A stretch of DNA of 64,000 nucleotides from Pseudomonas viridiflava (GCF_900591205.1 NZ_UUPU01000014.1:62001-126000), one strand, 5' to 3'. Positions 1 through 9,600 are shown, numbered from the stretch's first letter. Notes: generated by a model from the letters alone, not told the origin. Numbers and translations: made by a program.

Positions 1-555
1 GCGGTGTCGGTGAACAACCAACTGAGCGCGGCACCGCCTAACGACGCGCCGTTCCCGGATGCAGCGCTGGTGAAAGTCGAGTTGATCGCTGCATCAGCCA
101 AGGCCCATGTCGCTCAGGTCTGGACCTTCGCCACACCCAATGCTACCCAGGCGCAGCGCCAGCTGTTGGCCACTGCGCGCCGTGCACTGGCAAGTGGGGT
201 CGCCCACGTACACGGTGGCCAGCGGTTGGCTAACGTGGGCGCCGCGATTCAACAGGAGCTAGACGCGGGTCAGGCGGTCGCGGTGCGTGAGTTTGCGGGT
301 TACGCCATGGGGCAGGCGCGAATTCAGAAGCCACAGGTGCTCGGTTACAAGGTCGAAGGGGACAGCCCGTTGATGCAGCCCGGGCAAGTGCTGAATGTGT
401 ATGTGATTGCCAAGGCCGGCGCAGTGGGTGTGAGGTATCAGCCGCCGGACTTTTGGAGCCTGCTCTCCACCGACGGTGCAGATGGCGTGATGCTGTCGGC
501 GATGGTCGAGGTGACGGCAGACGGGCACCGGCTGCTTAGCCGGATGCTCGATTGA
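1..555 (+). CDS. Methionine aminopeptidase-like protein lacking all metal ligands (5' partial)
   Basis: The frame is open to the left edge, so the N-terminus lies outside the window. The visible 184 codons follow the pita-bread fold of type I methionine aminopeptidase almost without gaps: the VKVEL segment, KAHVAQVWTF, FAGYAMGQ, MQPGQVLN and the final EVTADGHRLLS match the enzyme's ligand-bearing segments. Each of the five metal ligands is changed. Aligned to the E. coli enzyme, D97 is E, D108 is A, H171 is Y, E204 is Y and E235 is S. I infer a non-catalytic paralogue. Its role is unknown; peptide or ribosome binding would be guesses. Confidence 0.7.
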   Translation, partial: AVSVNNQLSAAPPNDAPFPDAALVKVELIAASAKAHVAQVWTFATPNATQAQRQLLATARRALASGVAHVHGGQRLANVGAAIQQELDAGQAVAVREFAGYAMGQARIQKPQVLGYKVEGDSPLMQPGQVLNVYVIAKAGAVGVRYQPPDFWSLLSTDGADGVMLSAMVEVTADGHRLLSRMLD

Positions 556-720
556 TCTGCCCGACCCGCTCAGCACCTTTTGGGGTATGGCGCGGTGTGG
601 CAATTGATCACGCGGTTGAGCGCGAGCTCCGACGACGTGACGTGTAAACACGGTGGCTCCTGCGGGGCCTGTCTTCTATGATGCGGGTCCAATGGACAGC
701 TCTCTCACAGGGAACACACA

Positions 721-1167
721 GTGAAATCATTAGTCGCTCTCGCTCTTATCGCCATGCTTGCCGGTTGCGCCTCCCACGGTAAATCCGAAAATCAGATTTT
801 TGACGAGGCCACCACTGCGTATGTTGCGTCGCTGCCTGCCAAGCCCGGCAAGGTCTACTTCTACACGACGAAAATCCCCAGCCACGGCTTGATCTCCGAC
901 AGCATGATGATTGCCATGGCCGGGAGCGCCAACGCGACCTCGCTCAAGGAGCAACTGCTGAGCGCGAAGAACCTGAGCCGCGAGAGCGGCTTCCTGATTT
1001 TCGGCGCCAGCACCTCGGTCGACGTTGCCATTATCGGCAACGCCGTGGAAGGGCTGGATTTGAAGGGGATGCAGATCTACTACTCGGGCACTGGCGCGCA
1101 GAAAGACCAGGTGCGCACGGCGATTGAGAAGACCCAGGCGCAGTTTCACTACATCAATGCGCAATAA
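721..1167 (+). CDS. Small lipoprotein of unknown function
   Basis: This 148-residue protein has a typical lipoprotein signal: basic MK start, hydrophobic LVALALIAM, then lipobox LAGC with Cys16 as the likely acylation site. It should be anchored in the outer or inner membrane facing the periplasm. The rest is a compact hydrophilic domain with no motif I recognise. The start is GTG at 721. It ends nine bases before the convergent lipoprotein gene at 1177-1737, and a third lipoprotein follows at 1825, so three unrelated lipoproteins lie side by side. Confidence 0.75.
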   Translation: MKSLVALALIAMLAGCASHGKSENQIFDEATTAYVASLPAKPGKVYFYTTKIPSHGLISDSMMIAMAGSANATSLKEQLLSAKNLSRESGFLIFGASTSVDVAIIGNAVEGLDLKGMQIYYSGTGAQKDQVRTAIEKTQAQFHYINAQ

Positions 1168-1176
1168 GCCGCCGCG

Positions 1177-1737
1177 TCAGCGCGTGGACATCACTGCCGG
1201 TGTCACCGGCAGTTCGGCGAACTGAGGGTTCTGCTTGAGGAAGGTTCGAACCGACTGCTCCTGCCGGTCCACGACGCACACGGCAATGCTCGGGTAGTCG
1301 ACCGTGCAGGTGCCCAGCGCCAGAACCCCGCAGTTTTTCACGCCATACACGGCGGCCGGGTGCGCAGAGAGCGGGCAGCCGTAGGTCATCTCGCCCAGGT
1401 AGTTGATCCGGCCATTGGTCACGGTAAAGCGCAGGGGTTTTGAGTAGGGCCCCATGACGCCACGACGCGAGCCCAGATCACTCACTTCATAGGTGCCGGC
1501 GGGCAGCCAGGCGGAGTAATAATCCTTGGGCCCCCAGCCGTAGGATTTACCGGTGTTTACATCGCGAAAATTCATCCAGGTGCCATACGGGCCGCCTTCG
1601 ATCAGCGCCCCCAGGACAAGGCCCGCGTTATCGGCGGAATAGACCTTAGAGTCCAGGGCCATTTCGGGTGGCAATGTCGAGCAGGCACTTACCAGGGCGG
1701 CGGCGCCGATTACAAACAGCTGACTAATTTTGTGCAT
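1177..1737 (-). CDS. Lipoprotein of unknown function, cysteine-containing C-terminal half
   Basis: The 186-residue product starts with a signal sequence and lipobox VSAC (Cys19). The mature part contains a segment rich in Gly, Tyr and Trp (SYGWGPKDYYSAWLPAGTYE) that reads like a small beta-sandwich. Four cysteines at about residues 120-154 could form disulfides in the periplasm. It is convergent with the lipoprotein gene at 721-1167 and divergent from the one at 1825. Function is not recognisable. Confidence 0.75.
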   Translation of the reverse strand: MHKISQLFVIGAAALVSACSTLPPEMALDSKVYSADNAGLVLGALIEGGPYGTWMNFRDVNTGKSYGWGPKDYYSAWLPAGTYEVSDLGSRRGVMGPYSKPLRFTVTNGRINYLGEMTYGCPLSAHPAAVYGVKNCGVLALGTCTVDYPSIAVCVVDRQEQSVRTFLKQNPQFAELPVTPAVMSTR

Positions 1738-1824
1738 TCAATCCTCGGTCCATCGAAACAAAATGTAACTTTCCCATTATGATGCGGCATTTCTCAACTC
1801 CAGCGTTAAGGATGACCCCTCACC

Positions 1825-2865
1825 ATGAGTAGTTTTTTTGCGCGCCGTGCCCTGGGTGCTACGGCGTTCGCATTGCTGTTGAGCGGCTGCAGTGTATCGG
1901 GCACTTACCCGGATGCAACCGAGCCGGATGCGGCCAAGCTGCGGTTCAGCAGTGACATGAGCAGTTCCACCCTGGCGCTGTTTGACGAGCAGCATTGCGA
2001 GGGCTGGACCACCGGGATCCTCAATAACCTGTTCCTGGCCAACACCCGCCGGCGAGCGGATATGTCGATACCGCCGGTGTCCGAGAAAACCCCGTACCTT
2101 GAACTGCGGATGCCGCCGAACAAGCCAGTGTTGCTGCATTTGAATACCCAGGGAACCGGCTCGGTGTGTGGCATGGCCTTCACCTTTACCCCGCAAAGTG
2201 GTGCTGAATACGAGCTGACGTTCAATCGCGCCGGCAGCCAGTGCATGACCATGCTCAAACGCCTGAGCCGGGTGCAGGGCGAGGTGGTGCGCTCGCCCGT
2301 GCCGATGGTCAACAAAGGTTTGCCCAGCTGCGCGGGCACCAGCGCGCTGTTCCCCGCACCTGTCAAAGGCTTGCCTGCGACCCCGGAGCGCGACGCGTTG
2401 ACCGAGCAGATTGTTTCGCAGAGCATCATCGCGCAAATGAAGCCCGAGGCCGTCGCCCCGAGTGAGAGCGTGCAGGCCGGGGCCGTCGACCTGGTGGTTA
2501 ACACGCGCAAGCGCCAGATGAACCTGGACCTGCCCGATGCCTATTGGGCCGAGTACCGGCAAAACGTCACGACTTATCTGGTTGAGGCGCGAGGGGTAAA
2601 AGCCAAGGCGCTTGAGCAGTACAAGGTCGAGTACCGGGCCCGGCTCTCGCGGTTGGACACGCCCTCGATCAAAGCGCTGGTGCCGGATACCCCGGCCACC
2701 GACGTGACCCAGGCGCTGGCAGTGAATGGCGCGATGCTGCAGTACTACCGTCAGCTCAATGAGCAGATGGAAAAGGAAGTGTTGGCGCAGAGCTGGGGGC
2801 GCATGGCCGAACTGGACAAGCGTTTTGCGGTGTGTGAACGGTACGCGCAGTGCTGGCGCAACTGA
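1825..2865 (+). CDS. Lipoprotein of unknown function, 346 aa
   Basis: The N-terminus MSSFFARRALGATAFALLLSGC is a lipoprotein signal with lipobox LSGC (Cys22). The mature protein has an N-terminal half that looks beta-rich, with several cysteines, and a C-terminal half from about residue 185 that is helical and charged and ends in CERYAQCW. The coding sequence is followed 16 bases later by a strong stem-loop. Upstream, TATGAT at 1780 may be a -10 element, but no convincing -35 is seen. No family recognised. Confidence 0.75.
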   Translation: MSSFFARRALGATAFALLLSGCSVSGTYPDATEPDAAKLRFSSDMSSSTLALFDEQHCEGWTTGILNNLFLANTRRRADMSIPPVSEKTPYLELRMPPNKPVLLHLNTQGTGSVCGMAFTFTPQSGAEYELTFNRAGSQCMTMLKRLSRVQGEVVRSPVPMVNKGLPSCAGTSALFPAPVKGLPATPERDALTEQIVSQSIIAQMKPEAVAPSESVQAGAVDLVVNTRKRQMNLDLPDAYWAEYRQNVTTYLVEARGVKAKALEQYKVEYRARLSRLDTPSIKALVPDTPATDVTQALAVNGAMLQYYRQLNEQMEKEVLAQSWGRMAELDKRFAVCERYAQCWRN

Positions 2866-2881
2866 GGTCCCTCCCATAACG

Positions 2882-2912
2882 CCCCCCATGGTTATGCCTT
2901 AACCATGGGGGG
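2882..2912. terminator. Bidirectional stem-loop terminator
   Basis: A 13-bp perfect inverted repeat (CCCCCCATGGTTA and its complement, 5-base loop) sits between the convergent lipoprotein and succinate-semialdehyde dehydrogenase genes. No long T-run follows on either side, so termination efficiency is inferred from stem strength and position. Confidence 0.65.
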
Positions 2913-2919
2913 AAGTGGA

Positions 2920-4311
2920 CTACTTACGATCCAGCCACACCGTCTGCGCATTGCAAAATTCCCGCACACCAAAGTGCGACAATTCCCGCCCGAAGCCACT
3001 CTTTTTCACGCCACCAAACGCCACGCGGGGGTCGGATACGCTGAATGCGTTGACGAAGATCCCGCCGGTTTCCAGCTGGTTGGCGATATCGCGAGCCTTG
3101 GCCGCGTCGGTGGTGAAGATGCTGGCGGTGAGCCCGAACTCGCTGTCGTTGGCCAGGGCCACGGCGTGGTCGGCGTCGCGAGCAGTGATGATCGAGGCCA
3201 CGGGGCCGAACAGTTCCTGCTTGAACGAAGTCATCTGGTCGGTCACGTTGGCCAGCACGGTCGGCTCGTAGTAGTTGCCTGTGCCTGCGACTTTGTTGCC
3301 GCCCAGCAGCAGGGTCGCACCTTCTTCCAGGGTGGCCTGGACCTGGCCATGCAGCTCGTCGCGCAGGTCGAAGCGGGCCATCGGGCCGACGTAGGTGCTG
3401 GTCGACGTCGGGTCGCCCATCACCAGCGCACGGCTGGCTTCGAGGAATTTGGCGGTGAAGGCTTCCACCACGCCTTCTTCGATGATCAGGCGCTTGGCGG
3501 CGGCGCAGACTTGACCGCTGTTCTGGAAGCGGCCGATCACAGCGGCCTGCACGGCGGCATCAAGGTCGGCGTCGTTGAGCACGATGAACGGGTCGGAGCC
3601 GCCCAGTTCCAGCACGCATTTTTTCAGCGCGGCACCCGCCTGGGAGCCGATGGCGATGCCGGCGCGCACGCTGCCGGTGAGGGTGACGGCGGCGATGCGC
3701 GGGTCGGCGATGGCGATGGACACGCCGTCCTGGGTCACGTTGATCACTTCGAACAAGCCTTCAGCGAAGCCGGCTTTTTCGAACGCCGCTTTCATCAGGT
3801 AGGCGCTGCCCATTACGTTTGGTGCGTGTTTGAGCACGTAGGTGTTGCCGGCGAGCATTGTCGGCACGGCGCCGCGCAGCACTTGCCACACCGGGAAGTT
3901 CCACGGCATTACCGCGAGGATCGGGCCCAGTGGGCGGTATTCGATCTGGGCGCTGCCGTTGTCCACCAGGGTGGGCTCCGGGGCAAGCATGGCCGGGCCT
4001 TGGGCGGCGTACCATTCGGCGAGCAGTGCGCATTTTTCGATTTCGGCGCGGGCCTGGGCGATGGGCTTGCCCATTTCCAGGGTGATCATTTGCGCCATGT
4101 CTTCGGCTTGCTCGCGCAGGGCCGCGGCCAGGGCCAGCAGCAACTCGGCGCGCTGGCTCACAGGTTGGCGGCGCCAGGTGCGGAAGGCGGCGGTGGCGCG
4201 GTTGAGCGCGGCGTCCAGCTGCGCCTCGGTTTCGTAAGGGTAGCTGGCGACTGTTTCGCCATTGGCGGGGTTGATCGACAACGCGTGGGTCTGGTGAGAA
4301 ATAGCGTTCAT
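2920..4311 (-). CDS. sad: NAD(P)-dependent succinate-semialdehyde dehydrogenase (Sad/YneI type)
   Basis: This 463-residue aldehyde dehydrogenase oxidises succinate semialdehyde to succinate, feeding GABA and putrescine breakdown into the TCA cycle. Visible motifs are the cofactor loop VMPWNFPVWQ, the turn LTGSVRAG, the glutamate motif LELGGSDPF and the nucleophile in GQVCAAAKR. The length fits the short Sad/YneI subfamily rather than GabD. It is divergently transcribed from a LysR regulator, the same arrangement as sad with ptrR in E. coli. A glutamylputrescine oxidase-like gene at 42488 could supply substrate. The exact aldehyde is inferred from subfamily and context. Confidence 0.85.
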   Translation of the reverse strand: MNAISHQTHALSINPANGETVASYPYETEAQLDAALNRATAAFRTWRRQPVSQRAELLLALAAALREQAEDMAQMITLEMGKPIAQARAEIEKCALLAEWYAAQGPAMLAPEPTLVDNGSAQIEYRPLGPILAVMPWNFPVWQVLRGAVPTMLAGNTYVLKHAPNVMGSAYLMKAAFEKAGFAEGLFEVINVTQDGVSIAIADPRIAAVTLTGSVRAGIAIGSQAGAALKKCVLELGGSDPFIVLNDADLDAAVQAAVIGRFQNSGQVCAAAKRLIIEEGVVEAFTAKFLEASRALVMGDPTSTSTYVGPMARFDLRDELHGQVQATLEEGATLLLGGNKVAGTGNYYEPTVLANVTDQMTSFKQELFGPVASIITARDADHAVALANDSEFGLTASIFTTDAAKARDIANQLETGGIFVNAFSVSDPRVAFGGVKKSGFGRELSHFGVREFCNAQTVWLDRK

Positions 4312-4374
4312 GGCACCGTCCGGCTGAATGAGTGGAATGGGTTCAGCCTACGGGGATGCATGTTTTCTGGAAAC

Positions 4375-4399
4375 TGAATAATATTGAGCAATACATTCA
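4375..4399. promoter_or_regulatory. Candidate LysR operator between sad and its regulator
   Basis: A nested inverted repeat lies just before the regulator start: outer arms TGAAT and ATTCA, inner arms TATTG and CAATA around AG. LysR proteins bind dyads of this type in divergent intergenic regions. Binding by the adjacent regulator is inference. Confidence 0.4.
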
Positions 4400-4414
4400 C
4401 GATTGGAGAATGAT

Positions 4415-5287
4415 TTGGATCTGGTGCAGCTGGAAATCTTCAAAGCCGTTGCCGAGCAAGGCAGCATCAGTGCCGCCGCGCAGTTGATTCATCGCGTGCC
4501 GTCGAACCTGACCACGCGCATCAAGCAGCTGGAGCAGGACCTGGGTGTGGAGCTGTTTATCCGCGAGAAGAGCCGCCTGCGCCTGTCGCCGGCCGGATGG
4601 AATTTCCTCGGCTATGCGCGGCGTATTCTGGACCTGGTGCAAGAGGCCCGCGCCACGGTGGCGGGGGAGGAGCCCCAGGGCGCGTTTGCCCTGGGATCGC
4701 TGGAGAGCACGGCGGCGGTGCGTATTCCGGCGTTGCTGGCGGCGTACAACCAGAAGCACACCAAGGTCGAGCTGGACCTGAGCACCGGGCCGTCGGGCAC
4801 GATGATCGAGGGTGTGTTGTCGGGGCGCTTGGCGGCGGCGTTTGTCGATGGGCCGGTGCTGCATGCCACCCTGGAAGGCGTAGCGGTGTTTGAGGAGGAG
4901 ATGGTGGTGATTGCGCCGCTGCATCACGCGCCGATCACCCGCGGCCAGGATGTGTCGGGGGAGAACATCTATACCTTTCGTTCGAACTGTTCGTACCGCC
5001 ATCACTTCGAGCGCTGGTTCTCCCAGGATGGCGCGGTGCCGGGCAAGATCTTCGAGATGGAGTCTTACCACGGCATGCTCGCCTGCATCAGCGCCGGCGC
5101 CGGCCTGGCGCTGATGCCGCGCAGCATGCTGGAAAGCATGCCGGGGTTTACGGCGGTGAGTGTGTGGCCGTTGAGCGACTCGTTCCGCATCCTCAATACC
5201 TGGCTGATCTGGCGCCGAGGGACGGTGTCGCAAAGTTTGAACAGTTTTGTGAAGCTGCTGGAGGAACGCGCTCTGCAAGCGAAGTAG
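4415..5287 (+). CDS. LysR-family regulator, PtrR-like
   Basis: The product has an N-terminal winged helix ([20 protein letters not shown], then [15 protein letters not shown]) and a C-terminal periplasmic-binding-like effector domain from about residue 90. I prefer the TTG at 4415, giving MDLVQLEIF, because GGAGAA at 4405-4410 sits four bases upstream. A TTG at 4403 would add four residues but overlaps that ribosome site. It probably controls the divergent succinate-semialdehyde dehydrogenase, as PtrR does in E. coli. The effector ligand is unknown. Confidence 0.85.
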   Translation: MDLVQLEIFKAVAEQGSISAAAQLIHRVPSNLTTRIKQLEQDLGVELFIREKSRLRLSPAGWNFLGYARRILDLVQEARATVAGEEPQGAFALGSLESTAAVRIPALLAAYNQKHTKVELDLSTGPSGTMIEGVLSGRLAAAFVDGPVLHATLEGVAVFEEEMVVIAPLHHAPITRGQDVSGENIYTFRSNCSYRHHFERWFSQDGAVPGKIFEMESYHGMLACISAGAGLALMPRSMLESMPGFTAVSVWPLSDSFRILNTWLIWRRGTVSQSLNSFVKLLEERALQAK

Positions 5288-5290
5288 GAC

Positions 5291-5385
5291 CCGTGTGGGA
5301 GCTGGCTTGCCGGCGATAACGGTGGGTCAGTGGCGGAGGCATCGGCTGGCATGACGCAATCGCAGGCAAGCCAGCTCCCACACGG
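5291..5385. repeat. Inverted REP pair (REPIN)
   Basis: Arms at 5291-5317 and 5359-5385 both carry the Pseudomonas REP core GGGAGCTGGCTTGCC in opposite orientation and can fold into a long hairpin between convergent genes. Confidence 0.75.
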
Positions 5386-5394
5386 TTATCGTGT

Positions 5395-5604
5395 TCAGCC
5401 GCCGAATTGCAGGGTGCCCATGGCCAGTTTGGCCATTATCGCCGTGGCGCCCAACTGCACCAGCCACAGCGCCAATCCACCGAGGAATACGCCCAGGGCT
5501 ACCTGCAGCACCAGGCTTTTCTGGCGTTTGGCTTGCGGGGCGCGAGGGGTGTAGTCATGCAATTCGTCGCGGTCGGCGCGCAGGTCCAGGTCGTCGTTTC
5601 TCAT
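5395..5604 (-). CDS. Small single-span membrane protein
   Basis: A 69-residue protein with an acidic, hydrophilic N-terminus (MRNDDLDLRADRDELHDY) and one or two membrane segments at about residues 32-62. Expected in the inner membrane with the charged tail in the cytoplasm. It has its own start and codon use like its neighbours and is flanked by REP elements. No function recognised. Confidence 0.6.
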   Translation of the reverse strand: MRNDDLDLRADRDELHDYTPRAPQAKRQKSLVLQVALGVFLGGLALWLVQLGATAIMAKLAMGTLQFGG

Positions 5605-5687
5605 AGGTCTCTCACAGCAAAGGGGCAGTCGAGGTTAAGTCTAGGGGCAGGGCACCGAAAACAGCGATTTTTTTGCAAATGACACGC

Positions 5688-5870
5688 TTCTTGTGGCGCG
5701 CGAGCTTATCGGGTCCAGCGAGCTTCTTGTGGCGAGCGAGCTTGCTCGCGTTGGGTCGCGCAGCGGCCCCTTGTTCAGGCACCGCATTCCCCCGGTAAGT
5801 TCACGAGCACGGTTCGGATCGGCTGCTCAGCCCAGCCCAGCCCGCCCCAGCGCAAGCTCACTCGCCACAG
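5688..5870. repeat. REP-type repeat cluster
   Basis: Copies of GTGGCGAGCGAGCTTGCTCG at about 5730 and an inverted, diverged partner at 5847-5870 bracket a GGTCGCGCAGCGGCCCC stretch. This fills most of the 330-base gap between 5604 and the aminotransferase. No gene is seen here. Confidence 0.65.
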
Positions 5871-5887
5871 CTTCAGGCTCGCCAATA

Positions 5888-5918
5888 AAAAGGGGGAAGC
5901 CATCGGCTTCCCCCTTTT
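5888..5918. terminator. Rho-independent terminator of the aminotransferase gene
   Basis: A perfect 14-bp stem (AAAAGGGGGAAGCC) with a three-base loop sits just past the stop codon of the minus-strand aminotransferase. The A/T ends serve both strands. Confidence 0.85.
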
Positions 5919-5934
5919 GTAAGACGTGTGCCGG

Positions 5935-7131
5935 TTATAGAACCTGAACAATCGCCTTTGTTACCGCACCAATGTTCGACTGGTTCAGCGCAGCCACACA
6001 GATACGGCCGGTGTCCAGCGCGTAGATGCCAAATTCGGTACGCAAACGGGTGACTTGCTCAACGGTCAGGCCGGAGTAAGAGAACATCCCACGCTGGCGG
6101 CCGACAAAGCTGAAGTCGTGGCCCGGGGCAGCCTTGGCCAGTTCAGCCACCATCTGCTCACGCATGCCACGGATGCGCAGGCGCATTTCGGCCAGTTCTT
6201 CTTCCCACTGGGCGCGCAGCTCAGGGTTGTTCAGCACAGCCGCTACAATCGCCGCGCCGTGGGTCGGCGGGTTGGAGTAGTTGGTGCGGATAACGCGTTT
6301 GACCTGGGACAGGATGCGCGCGCTTTCTTCCTTGGATTCGCTGACGATCGACAGCGCGCCTACGCGTTCGCCGTACAGCGAGAACGACTTGGAGAACGAG
6401 CTGGACACAAAGAACGTCAGCCCCGATTCGGCGAACAGACGCACCGCAGCCGCGTCTTCGTGGATGCCATCGCCAAAGCCCTGGTAGGCCATGTCGAGGA
6501 ATGGCACCAGATTCTTCGCCTTGACCACGTCCAGCACGTTTTGCCAGTCGGCCGGGCTCAGGTCGACGCCGGTGGGGTTATGGCAGCAGGCGTGCAGCAC
6601 CACGATGGACTGTGGCGGCAGGGCGTTGAGGTCTTCGAGCAGGCCGGCGCGGTTGACGTCGTGGGTGGCGGCGTCGTAGTAGCGGTAGGTCTGCACCGGG
6701 AAGCCGGCTTTTTCGAACAGCGCCTGGTGGTTTTCCCAGCTTGGGTCGCTGATGGCGACCACGGCGTTGGGCAGCAGCTGCTTGAGGAAGTCGGCGCCGA
6801 TTTTAAGTGCGCCGGTGCCGCCGACCGCTTGGGCGGTGATCACACGGCCGGCGCTCAGCAGCGGCGACTCAGCGCCGAACAGCAGCTTTTGCACGGCCTG
6901 GTCGTAGGCCACGATGCCGTCGATCGGCAGGTAGCCACGGGCGGCGTGTTGCGCCACGCGAATGGCTTCCGCTTCGGCAACGGCACGCAAGAGTGGAATC
7001 TTCCCCTCCTCGTTGCAGTAAACGCCCACGCCAAGGTTGACCTTGGTGGTTCGTGTATCGGCGTTGAATGCTTCGTTGAGGCCCAGGATTGGATCGCGTG
7101 GTGCCATTTCGACAGCGGAGAACAGGCTCAT
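5935..7131 (-). CDS. tyrB: Aromatic/aspartate aminotransferase (class I, PLP)
   Basis: A 398-residue fold-type I aminotransferase that moves amino groups between aspartate or aromatic amino acids and 2-oxoglutarate in the cytoplasm. Seen: KVNLGVGVY near the N-terminus, HACCHNPTGVDLS, the PLP-lysine region SSSFSKSFSLYGERVG (lysine after SSSFS) and RTNYSNPPTHGA. The start MSLFSAVEMAPRDPI at 7131 matches the family. A longer frame to 7266 has no family support. It is divergent from uvrB, the usual Pseudomonas order. Specificity (TyrB versus AspC) cannot be settled by eye. Confidence 0.88.
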   Translation of the reverse strand: MSLFSAVEMAPRDPILGLNEAFNADTRTTKVNLGVGVYCNEEGKIPLLRAVAEAEAIRVAQHAARGYLPIDGIVAYDQAVQKLLFGAESPLLSAGRVITAQAVGGTGALKIGADFLKQLLPNAVVAISDPSWENHQALFEKAGFPVQTYRYYDAATHDVNRAGLLEDLNALPPQSIVVLHACCHNPTGVDLSPADWQNVLDVVKAKNLVPFLDMAYQGFGDGIHEDAAAVRLFAESGLTFFVSSSFSKSFSLYGERVGALSIVSESKEESARILSQVKRVIRTNYSNPPTHGAAIVAAVLNNPELRAQWEEELAEMRLRIRGMREQMVAELAKAAPGHDFSFVGRQRGMFSYSGLTVEQVTRLRTEFGIYALDTGRICVAALNQSNIGAVTKAIVQVL

Positions 7132-7474
7132 TTTTGCGGCAGCTCTATGGGGGAATGGAGGGACGTGTAGCGCTCCAGCCGAATGCACTAGAGCGGTGCA
7201 CAAACGGGGAGTTAGTATAGAGACCATCCCGGCGCAGGGCGACAGCCGAAACGGCTTTTTGGCCAAGTTTTTCGGTTTATTTGCCGACCGTTAGTCTTAT
7301 TGCAACATTGATCAACGACGGCAGGTAGGACCGTTGCCTTGAAACCCGTCACATTCGCCACCACTTCTACAGCTATCATGGTTTTTTCCTGCAGCCTGCG
7401 ATGAAAATTCGCGGGCTGCTGAGCTTTTCGTCCTTGGCAGCTGTAGGCCCGGGGTGACTTGAAAGAGGTACGTT
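7132..7474. other. Intergenic region between divergent aminotransferase and uvrB
   Basis: The 343 bases must hold both promoters. I see no coding frame of its own, no LexA box of the CTG-N10-CAG type ahead of uvrB, and no clear repeat. Confidence 0.5.
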
Positions 7475-9490
7475 ATGTCGGATTTCCAGCTCGTCACCCG
7501 TTTTGAACCCGCCGGCGACCAACCCGAAGCCATTCGCCAGATGGTCGAAGGCATTGAAGCCGGCCTGGCGCACCAGACGCTGCTCGGGGTGACCGGTTCT
7601 GGCAAGACCTTCAGCATCGCCAACGTGATCGCACAGATCAACCGCCCGACCCTGGTGCTGGCGCCGAACAAAACCCTGGCCGCGCAGCTGTATGGCGAGT
7701 TCAAGGCGTTTTTCCCGAACAACGCGGTGGAGTACTTCGTTTCCTACTACGACTACTACCAGCCCGAAGCCTATGTGCCATCCTCCGATACGTTTATCGA
7801 GAAGGATGCGTCGATCAACGACCATATCGAGCAGATGCGGCTGTCGGCGACCAAGGCGCTGCTGGAGCGCAAGGACGCGATCATCGTCACCACCGTGTCG
7901 TGCATCTATGGTTTGGGCAGCCCGGAAGCTTATTTGAAGATGGTGCTGCACGTCGATCGCGGCGACAAGCTCGACCAGCGCGAATTGCTGCGGCGCCTGA
8001 CCAGCTTGCAATACACGCGCAACGACATGGATTTTGCCCGTGCCACCTTCCGTGTGCGCGGCGATGTGATCGACATTTACCCGGCCGAATCCGACCTGGA
8101 AGCCATCCGCGTCGAGTTGTTCGACGATGAAGTCGAGAGCCTGTCGGCCTTCGACCCGTTGACCGGCGAGGTGATCCGCAAGCTGCCGCGCTTCACCTTC
8201 TACCCGAAAAGCCACTACGTGACCCCGCGTGAAACCCTGATGGGCGCCATCGAGGGCATCAAGACCGAATTGGCCGAACGCCTGGAATACCTGCGGTCCA
8301 CCAACAAGCTGGTGGAAGCCCAGCGCCTGGAGCAGCGCACCCGTTTCGACCTCGAGATGATCCTGGAGCTGGGTTACTGCAACGGCATCGAAAACTACTC
8401 GCGCTACCTGTCGGGCCGTGAATCCGGACAGGCACCACCGACTTTGTTCGATTACTTGCCGGACGACGCATTGCTGGTGATCGACGAATCCCACGTCAGC
8501 GTGCCGCAGGTGGGGGCGATGTACAAAGGCGACCGCTCGCGCAAGGAAACCCTGGTGGAATACGGCTTCCGCCTGCCGTCGGCGCTGGATAACCGGCCGA
8601 TGCGCTTTGACGAGTTTGAAAGCATCAGCCCGCAGACCATCTTTGTTTCGGCCACGCCGGGTAACTACGAGGCCGAGCACGCGGGGCGTGTGGTTGAGCA
8701 ACTGGTGCGCCCGACGGGCCTGGTCGACCCGGAAATCGAAATCCGCCCGGCGCTGACCCAGGTCGATGACCTGCTTTCGGAAATCACCAAGCGTGTAGCC
8801 CTGGAAGAGCGCGTGCTGGTGACTACGCTGACCAAACGCATGTCCGAAGACTTGACCGACTACCTGGCCGACCACGGCGTGCGTGTGCGCTACCTGCACT
8901 CGGACATCGACACCGTGGAGCGCGTGGAGATTATCCGCGACCTGCGCCTGGGCACCTTTGATGTGTTGGTGGGGATCAACCTGCTGCGTGAGGGCCTGGA
9001 CATGCCGGAAGTCTCGCTGGTGGCGATTCTGGATGCGGACAAGGAAGGCTTCCTGCGTTCCGAACGCTCGCTGATCCAGACGATCGGCCGGGCCGCACGT
9101 AACCTCAATGGCCGGGCGATTCTCTATGCGGATCGCATCACTGGCTCCATGGAGCGTGCGATTGGCGAGACTCAGCGCCGTCGCGACAAGCAAATCGCCT
9201 TCAACCTGGAAAACGGTATTACGCCCAAAGGTGTGTTCAAGGACGTCGCCGACATCATGGAAGGCGCCACCGTGCCCGGCTCGCGCAGCAAGAAACGCAA
9301 GGGCATGGCCAAGGCTGCTGAGGAAAGCGCCAAGTACGAGAACGAATTGCGCTCGCCGAGTGAGATCACCAAGCGGATCCGGCAGTTGGAAGAGAAGATG
9401 TACCAGCTGGCGCGTGATCTTGAGTTCGAGGCGGCGGCGCAGACGCGCGATGAGATTGGCAAGCTGCGCGAGCGGTTGTTGGCGGTTTGA
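7475..9490 (+). CDS. uvrB: Excinuclease ABC subunit B
   Basis: The 671-residue damage-verification helicase of nucleotide excision repair. With UvrA it loads onto damaged DNA and then recruits UvrC. Visible parts are Walker [10 protein letters not shown] (about residue 37), the beta-hairpin [12 protein letters not shown] that clamps DNA, the helicase motif VIDESH, the motif VI region TIGRAARN, and the C-terminal UVR coiled coil ([18 protein letters not shown]). Full length, start ATG at 7475 after GAAAGAGG. No SOS box is visible upstream. Confidence 0.97.
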   Translation: MSDFQLVTRFEPAGDQPEAIRQMVEGIEAGLAHQTLLGVTGSGKTFSIANVIAQINRPTLVLAPNKTLAAQLYGEFKAFFPNNAVEYFVSYYDYYQPEAYVPSSDTFIEKDASINDHIEQMRLSATKALLERKDAIIVTTVSCIYGLGSPEAYLKMVLHVDRGDKLDQRELLRRLTSLQYTRNDMDFARATFRVRGDVIDIYPAESDLEAIRVELFDDEVESLSAFDPLTGEVIRKLPRFTFYPKSHYVTPRETLMGAIEGIKTELAERLEYLRSTNKLVEAQRLEQRTRFDLEMILELGYCNGIENYSRYLSGRESGQAPPTLFDYLPDDALLVIDESHVSVPQVGAMYKGDRSRKETLVEYGFRLPSALDNRPMRFDEFESISPQTIFVSATPGNYEAEHAGRVVEQLVRPTGLVDPEIEIRPALTQVDDLLSEITKRVALEERVLVTTLTKRMSEDLTDYLADHGVRVRYLHSDIDTVERVEIIRDLRLGTFDVLVGINLLREGLDMPEVSLVAILDADKEGFLRSERSLIQTIGRAARNLNGRAILYADRITGSMERAIGETQRRRDKQIAFNLENGITPKGVFKDVADIMEGATVPGSRSKKRKGMAKAAEESAKYENELRSPSEITKRIRQLEEKMYQLARDLEFEAAAQTRDEIGKLRERLLAV

Positions 9491-9510
9491 TTGGCGGTGG
9501 CTGGACTGAC

Positions 9511-9600
9511 GCCTTCGCGAGCAAGCCCGCTCCCACATTTCGAGCGCATTCCAACTGAAGGGACGCGGTCAAGTGTGGGAGCGGGCTTGCTCGCGAAGGC
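9511..9600. repeat. Inverted REP pair (REPIN)
   Basis: Arms at 9511-9538 (GCCTTCGCGAGCAAGCCCGC) and 9572-9600 (its complement) form a near-perfect hairpin in the uvrB-gltX gap. Confidence 0.8.

Noticed and set aside
2905..4377. 490-codon plus-strand frame opposite the succinate-semialdehyde dehydrogenase
   Set aside because: Shadow frame of a gene with all catalytic motifs; Gly/His/Gln-rich composition without motifs.
7300..7474. LexA box controlling uvrB
   Set aside because: No CTG-N10-CAG dyad with acceptable flanks in the upstream region.
7376..9538. 720-codon minus-strand frame opposite uvrB
   Set aside because: Antisense of a fully conserved gene; low-complexity His/Arg/Gln composition typical of GC-rich shadow frames.
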